From assembly GCA_013398615.1 (NCBI GenBank), contig VZSR01001479.1, forward strand, positions 18,949,860 through 19,013,859: DNA of 64,000 bases. Direction: 5' to 3'. The notes beneath the pieces are model-generated. The model made no database searches, was not told where the DNA came from, and saw only the letters and a list, made by a program, of their open reading frames with translations. Position numbers and translations under genes: made by a program. Positions within the stretch are counted from its first letter, which is position 1. Each line of letters starts with the position of its first letter. Positions 51,166-64,000 of the stretch are shown one piece after another. Source of the DNA: Brachypodius melanocephalos (taxonomy: Eukaryota; Chordata; Aves; Passeriformes; Pycnonotidae).

Positions 51166-53259
51166 AGACAATGAAGATTTATCAGTGTCCAGTGACATCT
51201 TGCACTCTTATCCAAGTATTTGAGGATAAGCTCTCCTTGTTGTGTGAAGCTATGGCCACACAGAGTATGCAAATACTAATAAATGCTGTAAAAGTTATTG
51301 GAGTGTGTGTGTGTACTGTGTGGCTGTGTTTTAATAAGTGTACTCTGCAAAGGAGACAGATAAGAAGCACTTTATGTGGGAAATGAAGTGACTGGTAAGT
51401 AATATTATGAATTTGTACTAGCAATGCAAGTTTAATCAAAAAAGTCTAATAACACATGCCTCAAAGTTTCACCCTTCCTGAATGGAAACAATAGCTAATT
51501 CAGTATGCTAGAAGACAAGAAATCTGAACTTGCATAACTTCATATTAAGGCTCTCTGAAGCAGCTGTTATTAAGAATTTTTCATATTAATATTGCCTTTC
51601 AAAACTAGGACCTAGACTGTCCTTCACCCTAAAGCCAAACAAAAGCCCTTGTTCAGAATAAATAAGCCTAGGAAGGAGCCCTAGCAAAACGCTAAAATGT
51701 ACTATGATAGCATTTAAGCTTTCACCTGTCAGAACACAATTACATGCTTCAAGTTGCTAATTTAGCCCAAAGTTCTGCAGGGCAACACATCTTGTAAATT
51801 CAAGAACTCCCAAGCACATCACAGCCCTACCTCAAAAGTCAGTAGGCAGGTCTACAGAAACAACTTAGTCCTGTCATTCTGGGAAATATTTTACCTTTTA
51901 CACTTTGGATTAGGCTAAATCATGTTTCACTTTATGAAAGCTAACTGCTTAATGGCTAATATTGATATTCACATGAAACAAACAAGTAATCTGTCCTCAA
52001 ATATCATTGTGTATTTCAACAGCCTGCCATAGCCATCCATCCAGGTTCCTATCCTGAAAAAAACAGAGACTTAAAAAGCATACTCTGTATGAGGCCAAGA
52101 TGAAGTCAAACACATCTTTAAAGATGCCACATTGCTTTGCATTTCAACCAACCTGAGTACATCAGCCATCAAAAGGGAGGTTTATGATCAGCTACTCTCC
52201 TATTCTCACATTCCTGCTCCTTTCTTTTCATCAAATTTGCACACTCTTCAGCAACACGAATGCCAGATCAGTTCTCCTATTTGAAAGAAAGTAAGCAATT
52301 CCATTTGGGAAGAAAACTAATTAAACTTTCTACAAAAATCAGCAAATTGATCAGCTCAGCCTCTGGTCACAAGATCACCAGCAGCAACACAAGGAATGTG
52401 GCTAATCCCACTTCACCATCAACCCGCAGAGGAGACATGCTTAGAATCGCATCTAAAATTCCCAGTGTACCATCTATTCTGGTGAGCTGGTGACTATTCA
52501 CATGGTTTAAAACTTGTCTACATGTATATTTTATCACTGTTACTAGACACATCCCCAGAACACTTACAGAAAGCTGAGTAATACTATTAGTCCATTATAC
52601 ATACAGAGAAACAAGTTGCAGTAAGAGTATGGTACCTTGCCCAAGGTCACAAGAAAAACACAGAACCTGTTTCCACTTTATCTTTAAAAGGAGTAGTTCT
52701 GAGATACTGTCCTGAGATTCTAGTCCCTGTCTATGCCGAAAACATTTCTTTACACTAGGCCAACTTTAAGAGACTGAATCTAGAAACTGAATATAAAAGC
52801 ATAATGAAGTGAAGATTGAGTAATACTTTCTCTGCTTATTTCCATCAATCTTTGAAAGACTAGCCGTTTTCCTGGAAAATTCAGGGAAGCTAAGCAAAGC
52901 TAACTTTGCAACAGAAGAAACTTCTGGCATATGAGGAAACTTGGTCAACATTATTTTGATTCTCAAAATAGCACTTCTACTGTTAGATACTGTTTTCTCT
53001 ACTGCAAAAAGAATTAGTCACAAATATGTTCTGAAATCTCCCAAGCAAAGTTACAGTCAGCCTGACTGCAGACACCTTGCCTTGGGAGTAATCCTGGGAA
53101 GACAACAGCCAGGTGCACTTAGGAGCAGGTGCAGAGGAGAAATTATGACCACTTCTTTATTAGAGTTGGAAATGACAAACATTTCCCACAGTCAAAGCGA
53201 GGTCAAGCTCAGGAACTGGCCACTGAGAGGCCAGGCTCTTCATACTTGAAGAGAGAAGG
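51166..53259. other. Sequence between two CR1 fragments
   Basis: AT-rich DNA with a short GT microsatellite at 51302-51314 and no recognised gene. The first part of the 53.04-53.26 kb stretch may be the decayed left part of the next CR1 copy. Confidence 0.45.
51302..51314 (+). repeat. GT microsatellite
   Basis: About six GT units, followed by ACTGTGTGGCTGTG. Confidence 0.8.
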
Positions 53260-53445
53260 CAGCAAGTGAGGAAGATGATGTGGACATCACCTGGATTTAC
53301 CAAGAGCAAATTGTACTCAACTAACCTGAATGCCTTCTGTGTGATAAGACCGTGAACTCCGTGGGCAAGAGGAAAGCAATCATATTGCATAGCTGGACAC
53401 TGGCAAGGCTTCTGACAGTCTCCCATATAATCCTAAGAGTATAAA
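53260..53445 (+). mobile_element. CR1 LINE fragment, central reverse-transcriptase part
   Basis: Contains CACCTGGATTTACCAAGAGC, CAACTAACCTGAATGCCTTC, GATAAGACCGTGAACTCCGTGG, and then CTGGACACTGGCAAGGCTTC followed by TGACAGTCTCCCATATAATCC. The last two correspond to the CR1 'LDFSKAFDTVSHNIL' region, here altered and partly broken. In a full CR1 this part precedes the portion found at 50545-51165. Because it lies to the right of it in the same orientation, the two are separate insertions or a rearranged copy. Confidence 0.78.
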
Positions 53446-55320
53446 AGGTTGCAGAGGTGTGACAAATCCACAGCGTCTAAAAGTCACACCAAATTCAATC
53501 AGTTAACAAAAACTTTTAAAAATCTCAGGAACGGGTTTTCCAAGTGGTATATATATTCTCTGGAGCTCTGCAAGAATAAGGTATCTGCCACTACCACTAG
53601 TATATGAAAGAAAATAAACTATTCCTATGTTTAAGATCCCAAAAGACCAGACAAAAGGAAAAGGCCAGTGTAAAATCCACACCTTTATTCCCTCAAACCT
53701 TATTACATAGGGGAAAATGTAGCTTCCTAAGAGAGTTAAAGAACTTTTTGCAAACAGGTTGGACTTTAAATAATACTTTCCTCTCCCTCTGAAATTAGTC
53801 CACTAGGATGCCTATATAGTCAGGAATTCAGGACTGAGAAAATGAAAGAACTGGTATTATTTCAAGTTCCCAACAATCCAATGTTTTTTATCTGCAACCA
53901 GCAATTAATTTTTATTGAAAATGCAAACTTAATTAAAGTAATGTAAGAATTTAAGCTGTTGCAATTACCATACATAGCATTAATACTGTATTTGGCGGCA
54001 ACTCTAGGTCATAAAACACATTTTCCCATAAGACCTGATGTTCTTATCTGTACTTTTTATACCTTCCTGTCCCACAACATGAAGGAGAGGAAGGAAAAAA
54101 ATAAAAGTTTCCTGACTATCTGAAACATCAACTCCTGTTTCCCTTATCACGTGAAAGTGCTCATGAAACACAATAGAAAGGGAGGCATTTCAACTCTCAG
54201 AAAGACAATGCTGTCACTCAAATGACAAATGGAGACTAGTCATAGCATGTAATGGGTTATTGACATGAAAAAAAATCATTACTGAAGTAACTGCATTGTT
54301 CTCCCTACATGCTTCAAGTTGTACAACAACCTCACAGATTATATGGTAGGCAATAACAAAGAAAAACTATTATTTCATTTCTGTAACCTTGGTTTAGAGT
54401 CCTCAGGAAGAAATTCTACTTTTAATGTAGTTTTTCTTTGCAAAGCAGTATGAAAACTGCTTGAATCTTTACAAAATGAATGGCAACTTGCCTGACATAA
54501 AGACTACAACAAGAAACCAAAAACCCTGTATCTCGGAATAAGTATCTTTAAGCAAATCAGGCGAGACCATTATGTTTTACCTCTGTTTTCAGGTGACATC
54601 CATACATACAAACTTTGGAGTGAGCTTTATTGAGGTTGAAAAAAAACCTCACCTCAGAAATGTTTGTGTAAATGTACATTTGCAAAGGCTTATATCTAAA
54701 GTGTTCATATGGCCATCTAGAAATTACTCATGTGCCTTCTCTGTGAACAGAAAATATAAAAAATAGAGAGCAAGGTGAAGACAGCATTATCTGTGTCCCA
54801 TCATACACAGTGAATTGCAAATAAACAAAGAATTTAAATCAATAGAAAATCCTAAAGAACTTGTCAGACGCACTATGACTTTGATAAAATTACCTCACAA
54901 TTAGAATATGCCCTGTTTGTGGAAAGTAAGAGTGACTCCTATTCACGCTAAATACTTAATAGTGCCCTTTTTGGTGGTTTCTGTAGCTTTCACATGCTTC
55001 ACTTAAAGGAATGCAACAGAAGTTAGTTCAGTGAGGCAATGATTCCACATGTCTCAGGAAAACACTAGTGTCCATGACACCAATTTCACTGAAAAAAGAA
55101 ATCTCTGCATCAACATCCATATATGTTTTTAAAGCCCACTATTCCGAGGAGTCAACCACAGAAATTGCTTTTGCTGTTCTTGTCTTGTTGCAATATTTGG
55201 CCAGTTTGTATGTGGAGATTCATGATGGAGCTTCATTTCAGACATAGCCTTCAGGGGGAATCAGCAAGTCTCCCGCTGTGTGTATACCAAAAGAACAGAC
55301 AAAAGCAAACAGCAAGAAGA

Positions 55321-55332
55321 AAAAAAAAAAAA
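55321..55332 (+). repeat. Poly(A) run
   Basis: Twelve A, extended on the left by a purine-rich AGCAAGAAGA. Confidence 0.8.
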
Positions 55333-55804
55333 CTCTACACAATTCTATTTCTAATTGCTTGTACAAAAGTACTAAGCTAATACAGAATCCAGAAGTCAAA
55401 CCTACTGCATGGAAAAATCTGAACAAAACAGATTTTGGCCCTCTCATCTTGCAGGGCAGGTCTTTTCTTCTGATTTGGCTATCCAAGTCAAAAACTTTCA
55501 AAGGCTGAGTTCAACAATCATGTTTTCCACTCTAGAACCCTAAAAGAGCTTCCATCTTTCTGTGTTCTCCTACAAGCGAGTTCTCTGCTCCTTTCAGCAA
55601 TCTTCAGCCTATGGTTTCCTTCAGTTTCTCCGAGCTTCACTGCTCCTCTCCCTCTCTGCTTGCCCCACCTTCACCCTAAAAGCTTCTCTGGACCTCATGG
55701 CTCAGCTGCTTTTAGAAGTCACTCATCTCTCCCTTCACAGCACAGCAGCCAGGACAATGTAAGAAGAGAACATTTCTTCTGCTGCCAAGCCACTTTTTCT
55801 TCCC

Positions 55805-55822
55805 TTTTTTTTTTTTTTTTTT
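55805..55822 (+). repeat. Poly(T) run followed by G-rich tract
   Basis: Eighteen T followed directly by GGGTGGGGGG. This is a sharp strand asymmetry and a likely slippage site. Confidence 0.9.
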
Positions 55823-56518
55823 GGGTGGGGGGAAGAAAGCAACACAATAAATGTGCAATAAATACAACTAAAAGCTATCTGTTACAATATCCTGCTTAAT
55901 GGCTAAAAGTATACACATATATACAAATTAAAGATAATTAAGTAGAGCTAGAACAAGTAATGGTAAAACCAATGTAACTCACAGAAGAGAGGCCACTACC
56001 AGCAGTTTTGTTCTTTCCAGACTACATTGCCATCATCATATCTCAAATTAGACATGCAATTATTATCTAGAATGGTGTCTTGGGAAGGTGTTTCCTTCAT
56101 GGTGGTAACAATCAAACACTCCTCAGTAACTGGTTTCTCATCAAGCTGTTCTACTCAAGTCAGGAGCTCCACACTATGAGCCTGAATAAATTAGCCAGAT
56201 ATGCAATCAAAAATTAATAATGCCCAGAAATAAACTGAGAACATCTGATGCCACACAGAATCATTAAGTAAATAAACAAAGCAACAAGTAGTCCCAAAGG
56301 TTCTTATAAAATATTTCTAATCTTGCAAACACTAGAGAAACACACATTAAAAAACCCCAAAATGCAAATAACTGCTAGGGAGAGACTTTTAGCAAAAAAG
56401 AAATCATAGAAAGCATCAGCTCAAATACAACAGCCAGATTAGTCCCAACATGAAGGGATCTTACAGCCTTTCATAAACACCACACCACACCACTCCCCCC
56501 CTTATTTAAGCAATGTAT

Positions 56519-56550
56519 TAAAAAAAAAAAAAACAAAAACAAAAAAAAAC
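56519..56550 (+). repeat. A-rich tract with CAAAA steps
   Basis: A run of about 14 A, then CAAAAAC and a second A run. About 25 bp before it there is a C8-containing stretch (ACTCCCCCCCTT). Confidence 0.85.
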
Positions 56551-56894
56551 CAATAAAAATACAACACACAGTGGTAATCTGAGAGGTAAAGAATATAAAA
56601 ATTTCAAGTACTTTATGTGTGTCTTAGGTACTGTGGCCTCTAAATAAGAAGGTACAGTGGTACTTCTATAATAAACAGGCATTTCTACATCTGCCACAAA
56701 TTTCTCCCTTGATCAGAGAAAATCCTATTTACTAACGGCACAAACTAACTTGAAAAGATGCACTCTCAGTTTTCTATTCCTGAAAAACAGAAATAAATGT
56801 ACAGTCACTTGAAAAACAGATTCCATAAGAAAAAGAAAGCTTTTTCATTCCTTTCAAGACACAATTGTACAGTTGCTTGTATTTCCCTGCACGG

Positions 56895-56911
56895 AAAAAA
56901 AAAAAAAAAAA
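56895..56911 (+). repeat. Poly(A) run
   Basis: About seventeen A in a row. No retroelement body was recognised upstream. Confidence 0.85.
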
Positions 56912-59900
56912 CAGAGCCCTTATTTGTCGTTGTCAAGACAGCCACTGCACTCAGAGTGCTTCAGTAAAAACTTCAGGGGGCTTCAAGTATCAGGACTTTG
57001 TTATACCAAAATCTTTCATACCTTTTCTATGTATCTTTCTATGTGCTGCTCCACCAGCTCTGGCTCTTTCTCTCCTTCTTCTCTCTTCCTTCTGCAGTTC
57101 CAGCTCTCTGCTTCCTGTCCCTGTCTGTCCCTCGTACATTGGCTCACCTGATCTGTCCCTTGACCCACCTCCTGTCCCTTTGTCCTCGCAGTACAGCAAG
57201 CAAACCTCAACTTCTTCACAGCATGGCCAGCCAGACTCCAACTCTTTATCACACCCTTAGCCTCGAGAGCAAGGCTGTTCCCACTCTTGGGTGATTAACA
57301 CAGCTGCAAGGTATCAGGGGTACGATTTCCTTTAGCTCTGTCTCAGTCTTCCCACACTTATTCAATTAAAATGAAAGAGATTCTGAAAGAACCTGCTGTT
57401 GGCTGACATGACAAAGTCACACTGGTGGTGAAAAGTTTTATTGCTCTTCATGTAACAATTGCCTTTTATATTACCAGATCTATAGACCACACTTGTAAGG
57501 CTGTCAGCCAACTCACACTCACACAACTCAGAAACTTCCATCTTCTGGGTTTTCGGAAGTGCATATTTGGCATTTATGAGTTTAAATTACTTAAGAACTT
57601 CAGAAAGTGTTGCCCTGCCAGAACACAAATTATGTATAAACCTTGTAAGAGAAGTGCATTCTTGCAAATCCTACATATATTTTTCTCACCACATTTTCCC
57701 TGGGTGTTTCACACAAGGCACATTGCAGAACACGGCATGTGATACCAAAACAAGGCTTTGGATTTTTTAGAGGAGTTTGAGAGGACACAGCAAGAAAGTG
57801 GGGACAAGGGAATGAAGAAAAATAATTTAAAAATAAGCATCATGAAAGAATTGATGAGATTATACATTAGGAAAAAAAATTAAAAACAAAGGGCCTCAGG
57901 CAGGTAAACCCAACCTTGGAGAAATAAAAGGGAAACAATTGTGCAATACAGTGTCTTGTAAAAAATGGATATGAGCAACAGTTATTTAAAGCCAAACAGA
58001 ATGCCTGGAACAGCCCTAGCACAGACACACACTAGAGGAACAAAGTGCACAAACAGAAAAAAAAGTATTTCTTAAAAATTGAAATTTCCAGCAGACTAAG
58101 GTTTCAGCTGTCATAGGGTTGCAGAAACAAATGGAATTTAGGCTGCTGTGCATTGAGACCATACATACAGAGCCAGAGAATACAGTGTGGTACATTCCAG
58201 CTTTCTGAAGCAGGAGTTTGATGCAGCTAAGCCATGACAAAAAGGCTCAGAGAGAACAATATTGCAGAAAATGGGATAAAGTAACACAGAATGGGTTAGC
58301 TGCCTGCCACAAGCCCAATGGAGAATTGAAAGAAAAGTCTGCAGGGACAGCAGCTCACGCTGGCAAAGGAAATTGCATTGTTCAAAAGGGTAATGTTTTC
58401 CAAAACACCTAAGGGTTTTGTTTCATGCTAGACCCAAAGGAATTGTTATTCAAACAATAAATGATTTACACTGTAAAAGCCTGAAAACAGAATTTGGTGT
58501 TATTGATGTATTTTGATGCTAACAACATCCCAAATAAGCACCAATCAGTCTTCAGCATCATAGATTTGGTTCACATTCTACAAACAAGTCACTCAAAAAT
58601 AGTTTAAAATTGCAAATAATTTTAAAATTGTTTGGCTTTCATTTGTCCGTGATCATTTTGTCTGTCTGTTTTAAATAATTCATTTTCAAGTCATCTTTTC
58701 TTAGAACCATCCCATCTAACTAACCAGGGGAGTTATGTAGAGGAATCACGCAAATGATGCATCTTCTCATGGATCTAAAAAGCACAGTTCCAACAGAAAA
58801 GAGAATTGAATATACTCCATCCCATATTGTTTGAAGCAGTACTTATGCACAGGACTGCATGCACGATCCTGAGCAACTCTTTACCTAGACAATAGCAAAA
58901 GTCAGATGTCACACAACATACTGATTTTCCATGAAAAGATACATAGAGAAATTAGACAGTTTAGCAAACACTTCAAACAATGACTGAGGCACATCTAAAG
59001 GATGTGAAGAGCATCACTATCCTACCCGAATTTAGCACTGTGGATCCTGTTGAAAACTCAGGGAAACTACTGTTCCATAAGGAATCCAAGATCACAAAAG
59101 TAAGAAGAAAGCTGCCTTTATTATTAGAGGTTATAGGACTAAACACATGGCTGCAGGCATAAGACAATTCTTTAATAAGCAGGAAGAAGTTATGGAACGT
59201 ACTGATTCAGGGGAAGAAAGAAAACAATGTGTTCTCTGCCAACCCATTGGCTTGAAACCTTCGAAACACTATTTCATAAGGTAATAGCAAAGGGGCAGCG
59301 CAGGGTTATAAATGCACATCAACTTCTATTTCAGAAGACAGAAATCCCCACCCACTGTACTGCAAAGGCTGCTAGAGCTCCAGCCCTAGAGCAAACTGAC
59401 AGAGCATTACCTACAACTTACTCCATTTCACTCAACTTCCCAACCTTTTCTATGCTGGCTGTATTATCACTGCCCAGGAAGAAACTTCTGTCAGAGGACA
59501 ACTTCTGTGAGCAGCTCCCAGAAAGCCAAGAATTTCTCTAAGACCCTTAATAACTTGTGTTTCTTTTAATGCTCCAGGAATACAAGCCTTTCTAGATGCT
59601 CATGGGTTCTCTCCAACAAACTATGGGGAAATAGCAGAACCTGACATGAGTCCCCATCTTTATTGTAGCCACCATTCACTCCAACAGACATTCTTCTATC
59701 TGTTCATCTAATTAATTTTTCACAAGAGATAGCAAGGTGTTTTGGTGGTTTTGTTATTTTTCTTTTTACTCCCAATTATTAACACTGAAGCAGGTGCACA
59801 TTTCCACTTAAATTAGCACAAAACATGAAAACAGATTATACCTGCTATCATTAATCTGAAATTATATTCCAGTTTAGGTTTGATTTGCTTTGTAGCATGA

Positions 59901-62732
59901 CTGGAACTGGTTTTTGCATACACTTTCTAAAGAAGTACAGAAGTATTCTAATGAGGAAGAAAGAAATAATTTCACAGGCAGCTTTGTTTTGCGGAGTTTT
60001 CGTAAGATAACCATTCATTACTCTTGGCACATAACTGCAGTTTCAAATGCACTCTGCACCCATCTGACTTCCTTGTTATATTCTCCCTCCTGAAACACTT
60101 TAAGGTGGGATTAAATGGTGAAAAACTGGATCTATATAATTTATTCGTACTCACATAGGTATTAAGAGTTTTTTACACCCCCTTTGTTATATTAGGATGC
60201 CTTCTGTTCTTCTGATAACCCTGTGCTAACTGCAAAGTGTTCTCAAACAATTTACACAGCAACCAGCCTGATGATGCAGAGACTTAAAGCTCAAGAAAAG
60301 GTGAAGATTCCAAAACAGAGTCTTCCTCCAACTGCTTAGCATGAGGTACTGAATTTGGTTTTTAGCTCCAGATCCATGTTAGCCGAGCTGATGTACAGTC
60401 TTTATAGTCTTCTCTCAAGGAAGAGAGAGGACTCTCTCATATACAACTTGAATCCATAGCAATGAAGTCAATGGATCATGGCTTTGGAACAAGATCAAAC
60501 AAAAGTGCAAAAGCTGCATTTAGGAAATAGTGTCACCTTAAACACCATTCTCAGAAGCAAACAGCCTCAGCTGAAGTAATGCCTGAAGTTTGTTCAGCCT
60601 ATAAAGCATATTCCCTTATCAAAAAATCCCCTGCCTAGGAAAGATCAGTCATGAAACTTAATGGGCAGCAGCAGAATTTCTGTAACATGAAAAGCAGAGT
60701 AAAGCATGTTTACTGTGGCTGGAAGTGCTGAAGACATCATTAACTTTTACACATTCCTCTGTTTCAAAACAAATACGAATCTGCTCATAATGGCAGGCTT
60801 TTCACAGCATATACTGGCTTTTAGAAAACTAAGCTACAGTACAACCCCAAGTACATATGCCTTTCCTTCAGTAACAAAAGGATCAAGAATTTAAAGCTGG
60901 CCACTATCACTATCTCATCACTGCTCCACATTTGGCTCTGCTCCAAACAGTTAAAAATGCCTTGGTGAAATCCAGCCTATTTAATATATCAGAATGCCAG
61001 GAATTATCTAAATCCCTATTTGTTTTATTAGCAGCAATTCTCAAATATATGAGCTTTTTTATTCCATTAAACATTTAATTGCAACGGTAAATAGAGATAC
61101 ATGAATAGCAACAACAAGAAAAAAATAGAATAACTGGTATTTATGAGCTGCAACAACTCTATCAGTTACAAAACAAGCTGCTGATTATGTTGACATCATG
61201 CAGCCAAAAATTAAACTTACTAAGTTCTCTCAAAATCTTGGTTTTACGATAAGAAATTAATAAAATGCACTTTATTCACCTACAAATACTGCACATAGAG
61301 GATTTTACAGGTTGTGCAAAAGTGGGGAAAAATAGGGAAATTTTTCTTCATCTTCAGAGAGCAAGCCAATAAAAATACCACTCTGATATTTCTTTGTCCA
61401 GGGCTAGATGCTATCTACACAATGCTATAACAATGCATTGATCAAAACAAAAAAAGACAAATGCCTATAAAAATACTCAAATCCTATGTTATATTTGGAA
61501 AGCCTTTATAAAAGGCTGAGGAGCAAATCCTATTAAGAAAAAAAATTAGATTAAGTTTTGATGGATAAGCACTCAAAAAAACTCCTTGGAGTAAGTTTCC
61601 AATCTAATAAAAATTATTTTCTTATTAAATCAATTCACTTAACAGGCACCAACGTATCATTCATTTCTTCTCTTCCCCCTCCTGAATTTCTGAGGTTCTC
61701 CCAACTCCCTGCACACATTTCTTTAGCTGAATGGGCCCTCTGCCCACTCAGGCACAGGAGATAGTCAAGCAACCAAAAGATGCCCAGGGTTTGTCACTTG
61801 AGGGGACAGTGGGTTAACTGCCTTCCCTTGAAACACAAATGACCAGGGAATCTGTGAGTGCCTCATTTCTCCATCAATGCACCTCCAGCAGGCAAGGGAG
61901 CACCTAGGTACACACCCAGCTCATCACTGCCACACGGGCATGCAGGTCTCAAGCAAGCAGCAGCACATATCCTGGATTTTGCTAACAGAGACATATCCTC
62001 GAGTAATCTACTTTTGTTCCCAGAAACTGTGAAGGGCAAGTTGAAAACAACTTGATTTTCCACTCAGACTACACAATCTTACAGACATTACAGGAGCGTC
62101 ACTGCATGAGAAAATGAATGTTACACTTTTTCACTCTACCAGCTGTCATCTAGGAGTGCAAAAATTTTAAAAATTACATGCAAATTTCATTTTAAGAAAC
62201 CTCCTTTCAGACTCTGAAATACAACAGAGGAGCTATTTGGTGTATATCAATATATGGACCTTGCAAGACATTAGCAGGGTGCCTATTTTTTTTTCCTCTC
62301 AGTAATGAAACTATAAAAAGGCATGGAAATGAGACCTGAAATAATGTTACCAAAAAAGCAATCCAAGAGGTGGGCTGTTAGAAACCCATCTCTTGTGCCT
62401 CAAGAAAACATTCCATCAGGGGAGACTGATTTAGGGAGTTTACTGCCAGCACAGGACTTTCTTTTTAAGGAACAATGAACAGTATGTGACTTCCAAACAT
62501 GAACGGCAATAAAGCAGGGTTTATTAATCATAGCATGAGCTGGCCAGTTGTTTCCTTCTTTTTGATACTCTGGTAAAGTTATTTTACCTTCAGTGTTTTA
62601 GCATTCCACTGGTTATGGATCAGAAAAAGGCCTAAGCTAAACATACAACCAGTCATAGCACTTAGCTTCTTTGGGCATCGTCTACAGAGTATTGATAGCA
62701 ACTGTGAGGAGATACTCATAAAGCATAATTTT

Positions 62733-62756
62733 CCTAGTAAGTACTAGTAAGTACCC
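62733..62756. repeat. Short direct and inverted repeat
   Basis: TAGTAAGTAC occurs twice in tandem, bounded by CCTAG-type ends so that the whole is partly self-complementary. Confidence 0.7.
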
Positions 62757-63424
62757 TAGTTTTCCCAGTGCTTTAAGTACTCCTACTGCCCTTAAGTGTG
62801 TTACAGTCAGTGGTCAGCTACAAGACCAAATCACTGAAGACTGCAGAGTATTTGGTTGTGTAACAGACAAGAAGATTAAGTTGCAAGTTTCTGCAGCTCC
62901 TTTTTCAAAATCCTTAAACAAGGATGGCAAATCCTGATAAAATAAAGGATGACAGTTGAAAAAAACTAATTTGGATTCTCCTTAGTGCTGGTAGCACTAA
63001 GAAAAGCAAAGCAGTCGAAAGCACTTTCCCTATACCTACAATGAAGTTAACATCTGGAAGAAATGCAGATGAAGATATGTCGTCTTCTTTTCAGAAACCA
63101 GAAAACTTCGTTTTTAAGAAGTCCTGAATGGGCTGAACTAAATTATAAATTAATTTGTACATGCACATATAAATTAATTTTAAGGGCAACTTGAAACCCT
63201 AAGTTATTTTGTATTCCTGTACAACAACATAAAGTCAGACACTATAAATTAATCTTGTTACAATGGATATGCTTCTCAAACATTTTAAATTCAGCTTTAG
63301 AGATTTGGACTTTGAAAGTGACTGATGTTGAAATCCTCAGAACTGATGTGTTAGATTAATGCAATGTTGAATGATTTTATCACACACCAGAGAAAGAAGA
63401 GCTGCCCCCAGGATTAGTGTTTGG

Positions 63425-64000
63425 TTTACATGGCTAGGTTTTGGGAGTGAGGTGCCACTGCAGAGGTGGCCTCTGTGAGACCAGCAGCTGCCTCATGCCA
63501 GACACTGCCAGCTCCAGCTGGCTGCATGACAAACCTGCCCTTTGCCAAAGCTGGGCCCATCAATAGGACTGGCTGGTGCCTCACATACAAGGAAAAAAAA
63601 AACTGCTGCCCAGGAGCTATGGGAGAGCAGCAAGAAAAATGTGAGATAAACAGCCCTGCAGACACCAAGGTCAGTGAAGGAGAACAGCAAGGAGGAGTTC
63701 CAGGTGCTGGAGCAGAGATTCCACTCTGCCCACAGAGAGTAGGTTGTCCCCCTGCAGCCCATGCAGGACCACAGCAGAGCAGGGAGAGCAGGTATCCACA
63801 CTGCAGCCCATGCCAGAGCAGGTGGATGTGCCCGGAAGGAAGCTGTAGCCTGTGGAGAGCCCACAAAGGAGCAGGAAGTGCAGCCCATGGCAGGTCCATG
63901 CCGGAGCAGTCCATTCCTGGAGAGCACCCCATGGACAGGACCCATGCTGGTACAGTTTTTGAAATGCTACAGCTTGTGTGGAGGACCCACATTGGAATAG
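63425..64000 (+). mobile_element. Avian ERVL-type LTR, truncated by the window end
   Basis: The text matches an avian endogenous-retrovirus LTR that I know from many bird loci. GACACTGCCAGCTCCAGCTG and CAGCCCTGCAGACACCAAGG..TCAGTGAAGG are followed by AGGTGCTGGAGCAGAGATTC. A series of diverged units of about 35-45 bp comes next, built around GCAGCCCATG...GGACC..C...GGAGCAG and including GGTGGATGTGCCCGGAAGGA. It continues past position 64000, so it is not known whether this is a solo LTR or part of a longer provirus. It begins near TGGCTAGG (63431). The minus-strand open frames over it (188 and 150 codons) are shadows without viral protein features. The class assignment to ERVL is from memory. 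Confidence 0.7.

Larger units (their letters stand above)
53446..63424. other. About 10 kb without recognised genes
   Basis: AT-rich noncoding DNA with homopolymer tracts at 55321, 55805, 56519 and 56895, listed separately. A pyrimidine-rich stretch at 57020-57190 gives overlapping open frames of Ser/Leu/Pro type by composition. No splice-supported exon was recognised. Confidence 0.5.

Noticed and set aside
56865..57260. 131-codon frame over a pyrimidine-rich stretch
   Set aside because: Low-complexity CT-rich DNA gives Ser/Leu/Pro frames in more than one phase. No conserved motif.
63426..63992. Minus-strand 188-codon open frame
   Set aside because: It lies wholly in the LTR. The Ser/Pro/Leu/Trp-rich translation reflects GC-rich repeat units, with no recognisable domain.

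Overview
This window looks like bird nuclear DNA. It is AT-rich, intron-like sequence with no long open reading frames and no bacterial gene structure. Remnants of CR1 LINEs recur in both orientations, and the right edge carries an avian ERVL-type long terminal repeat. I favour a neoavian bird, possibly a songbird, but species cannot be settled from this stretch.

The only coding exon I can support firmly is at 2395-2531 on the minus strand. It is 137 nt long, flanked by a polypyrimidine tract with AG and by a GTAAGA donor, and it encodes a transmembrane signal-anchor followed by an acidic segment. I recognise it as the membrane-anchor exon of PLD5, the catalytically inactive phospholipase D family member. 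The gene therefore runs right to left. Positions 1-2394 are the start of the next intron, and 2532-64000 is most simply the long intron (or introns) and 5' region upstream of this exon. The next coding exon and the usual long first coding exon were not found here.

Layout: 1-2394 downstream intron with a CR1 3' end; 2395-2531 PLD5 exon; 2532-21500 intron with three decayed CR1 copies (6.2, 7.7-8.85 and 21.1-21.5 kb); 21.9-22.4 kb an isolated GC-rich block of unknown origin; 22.4-36 kb plain AT-rich sequence; 36187-36252 a possible alternative 5' exon of PLD5 ending in ATG at a strong donor; 42335-42560 a small CpG island with promoter-like elements and a second ATG-plus-donor on the minus strand; 50.5-51.2 and 53.3-53.4 kb CR1 reverse-transcriptase fragments; 63.4-64.0 kb an LTR that runs off the end. 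Simple repeats are scattered throughout.

I see no new multi-gene system. The most useful leads are the two candidate PLD5 5' exons. Both end in phase 0, matching the phase-0 start of the membrane-anchor exon, and would give proteins with almost no cytoplasmic tail.
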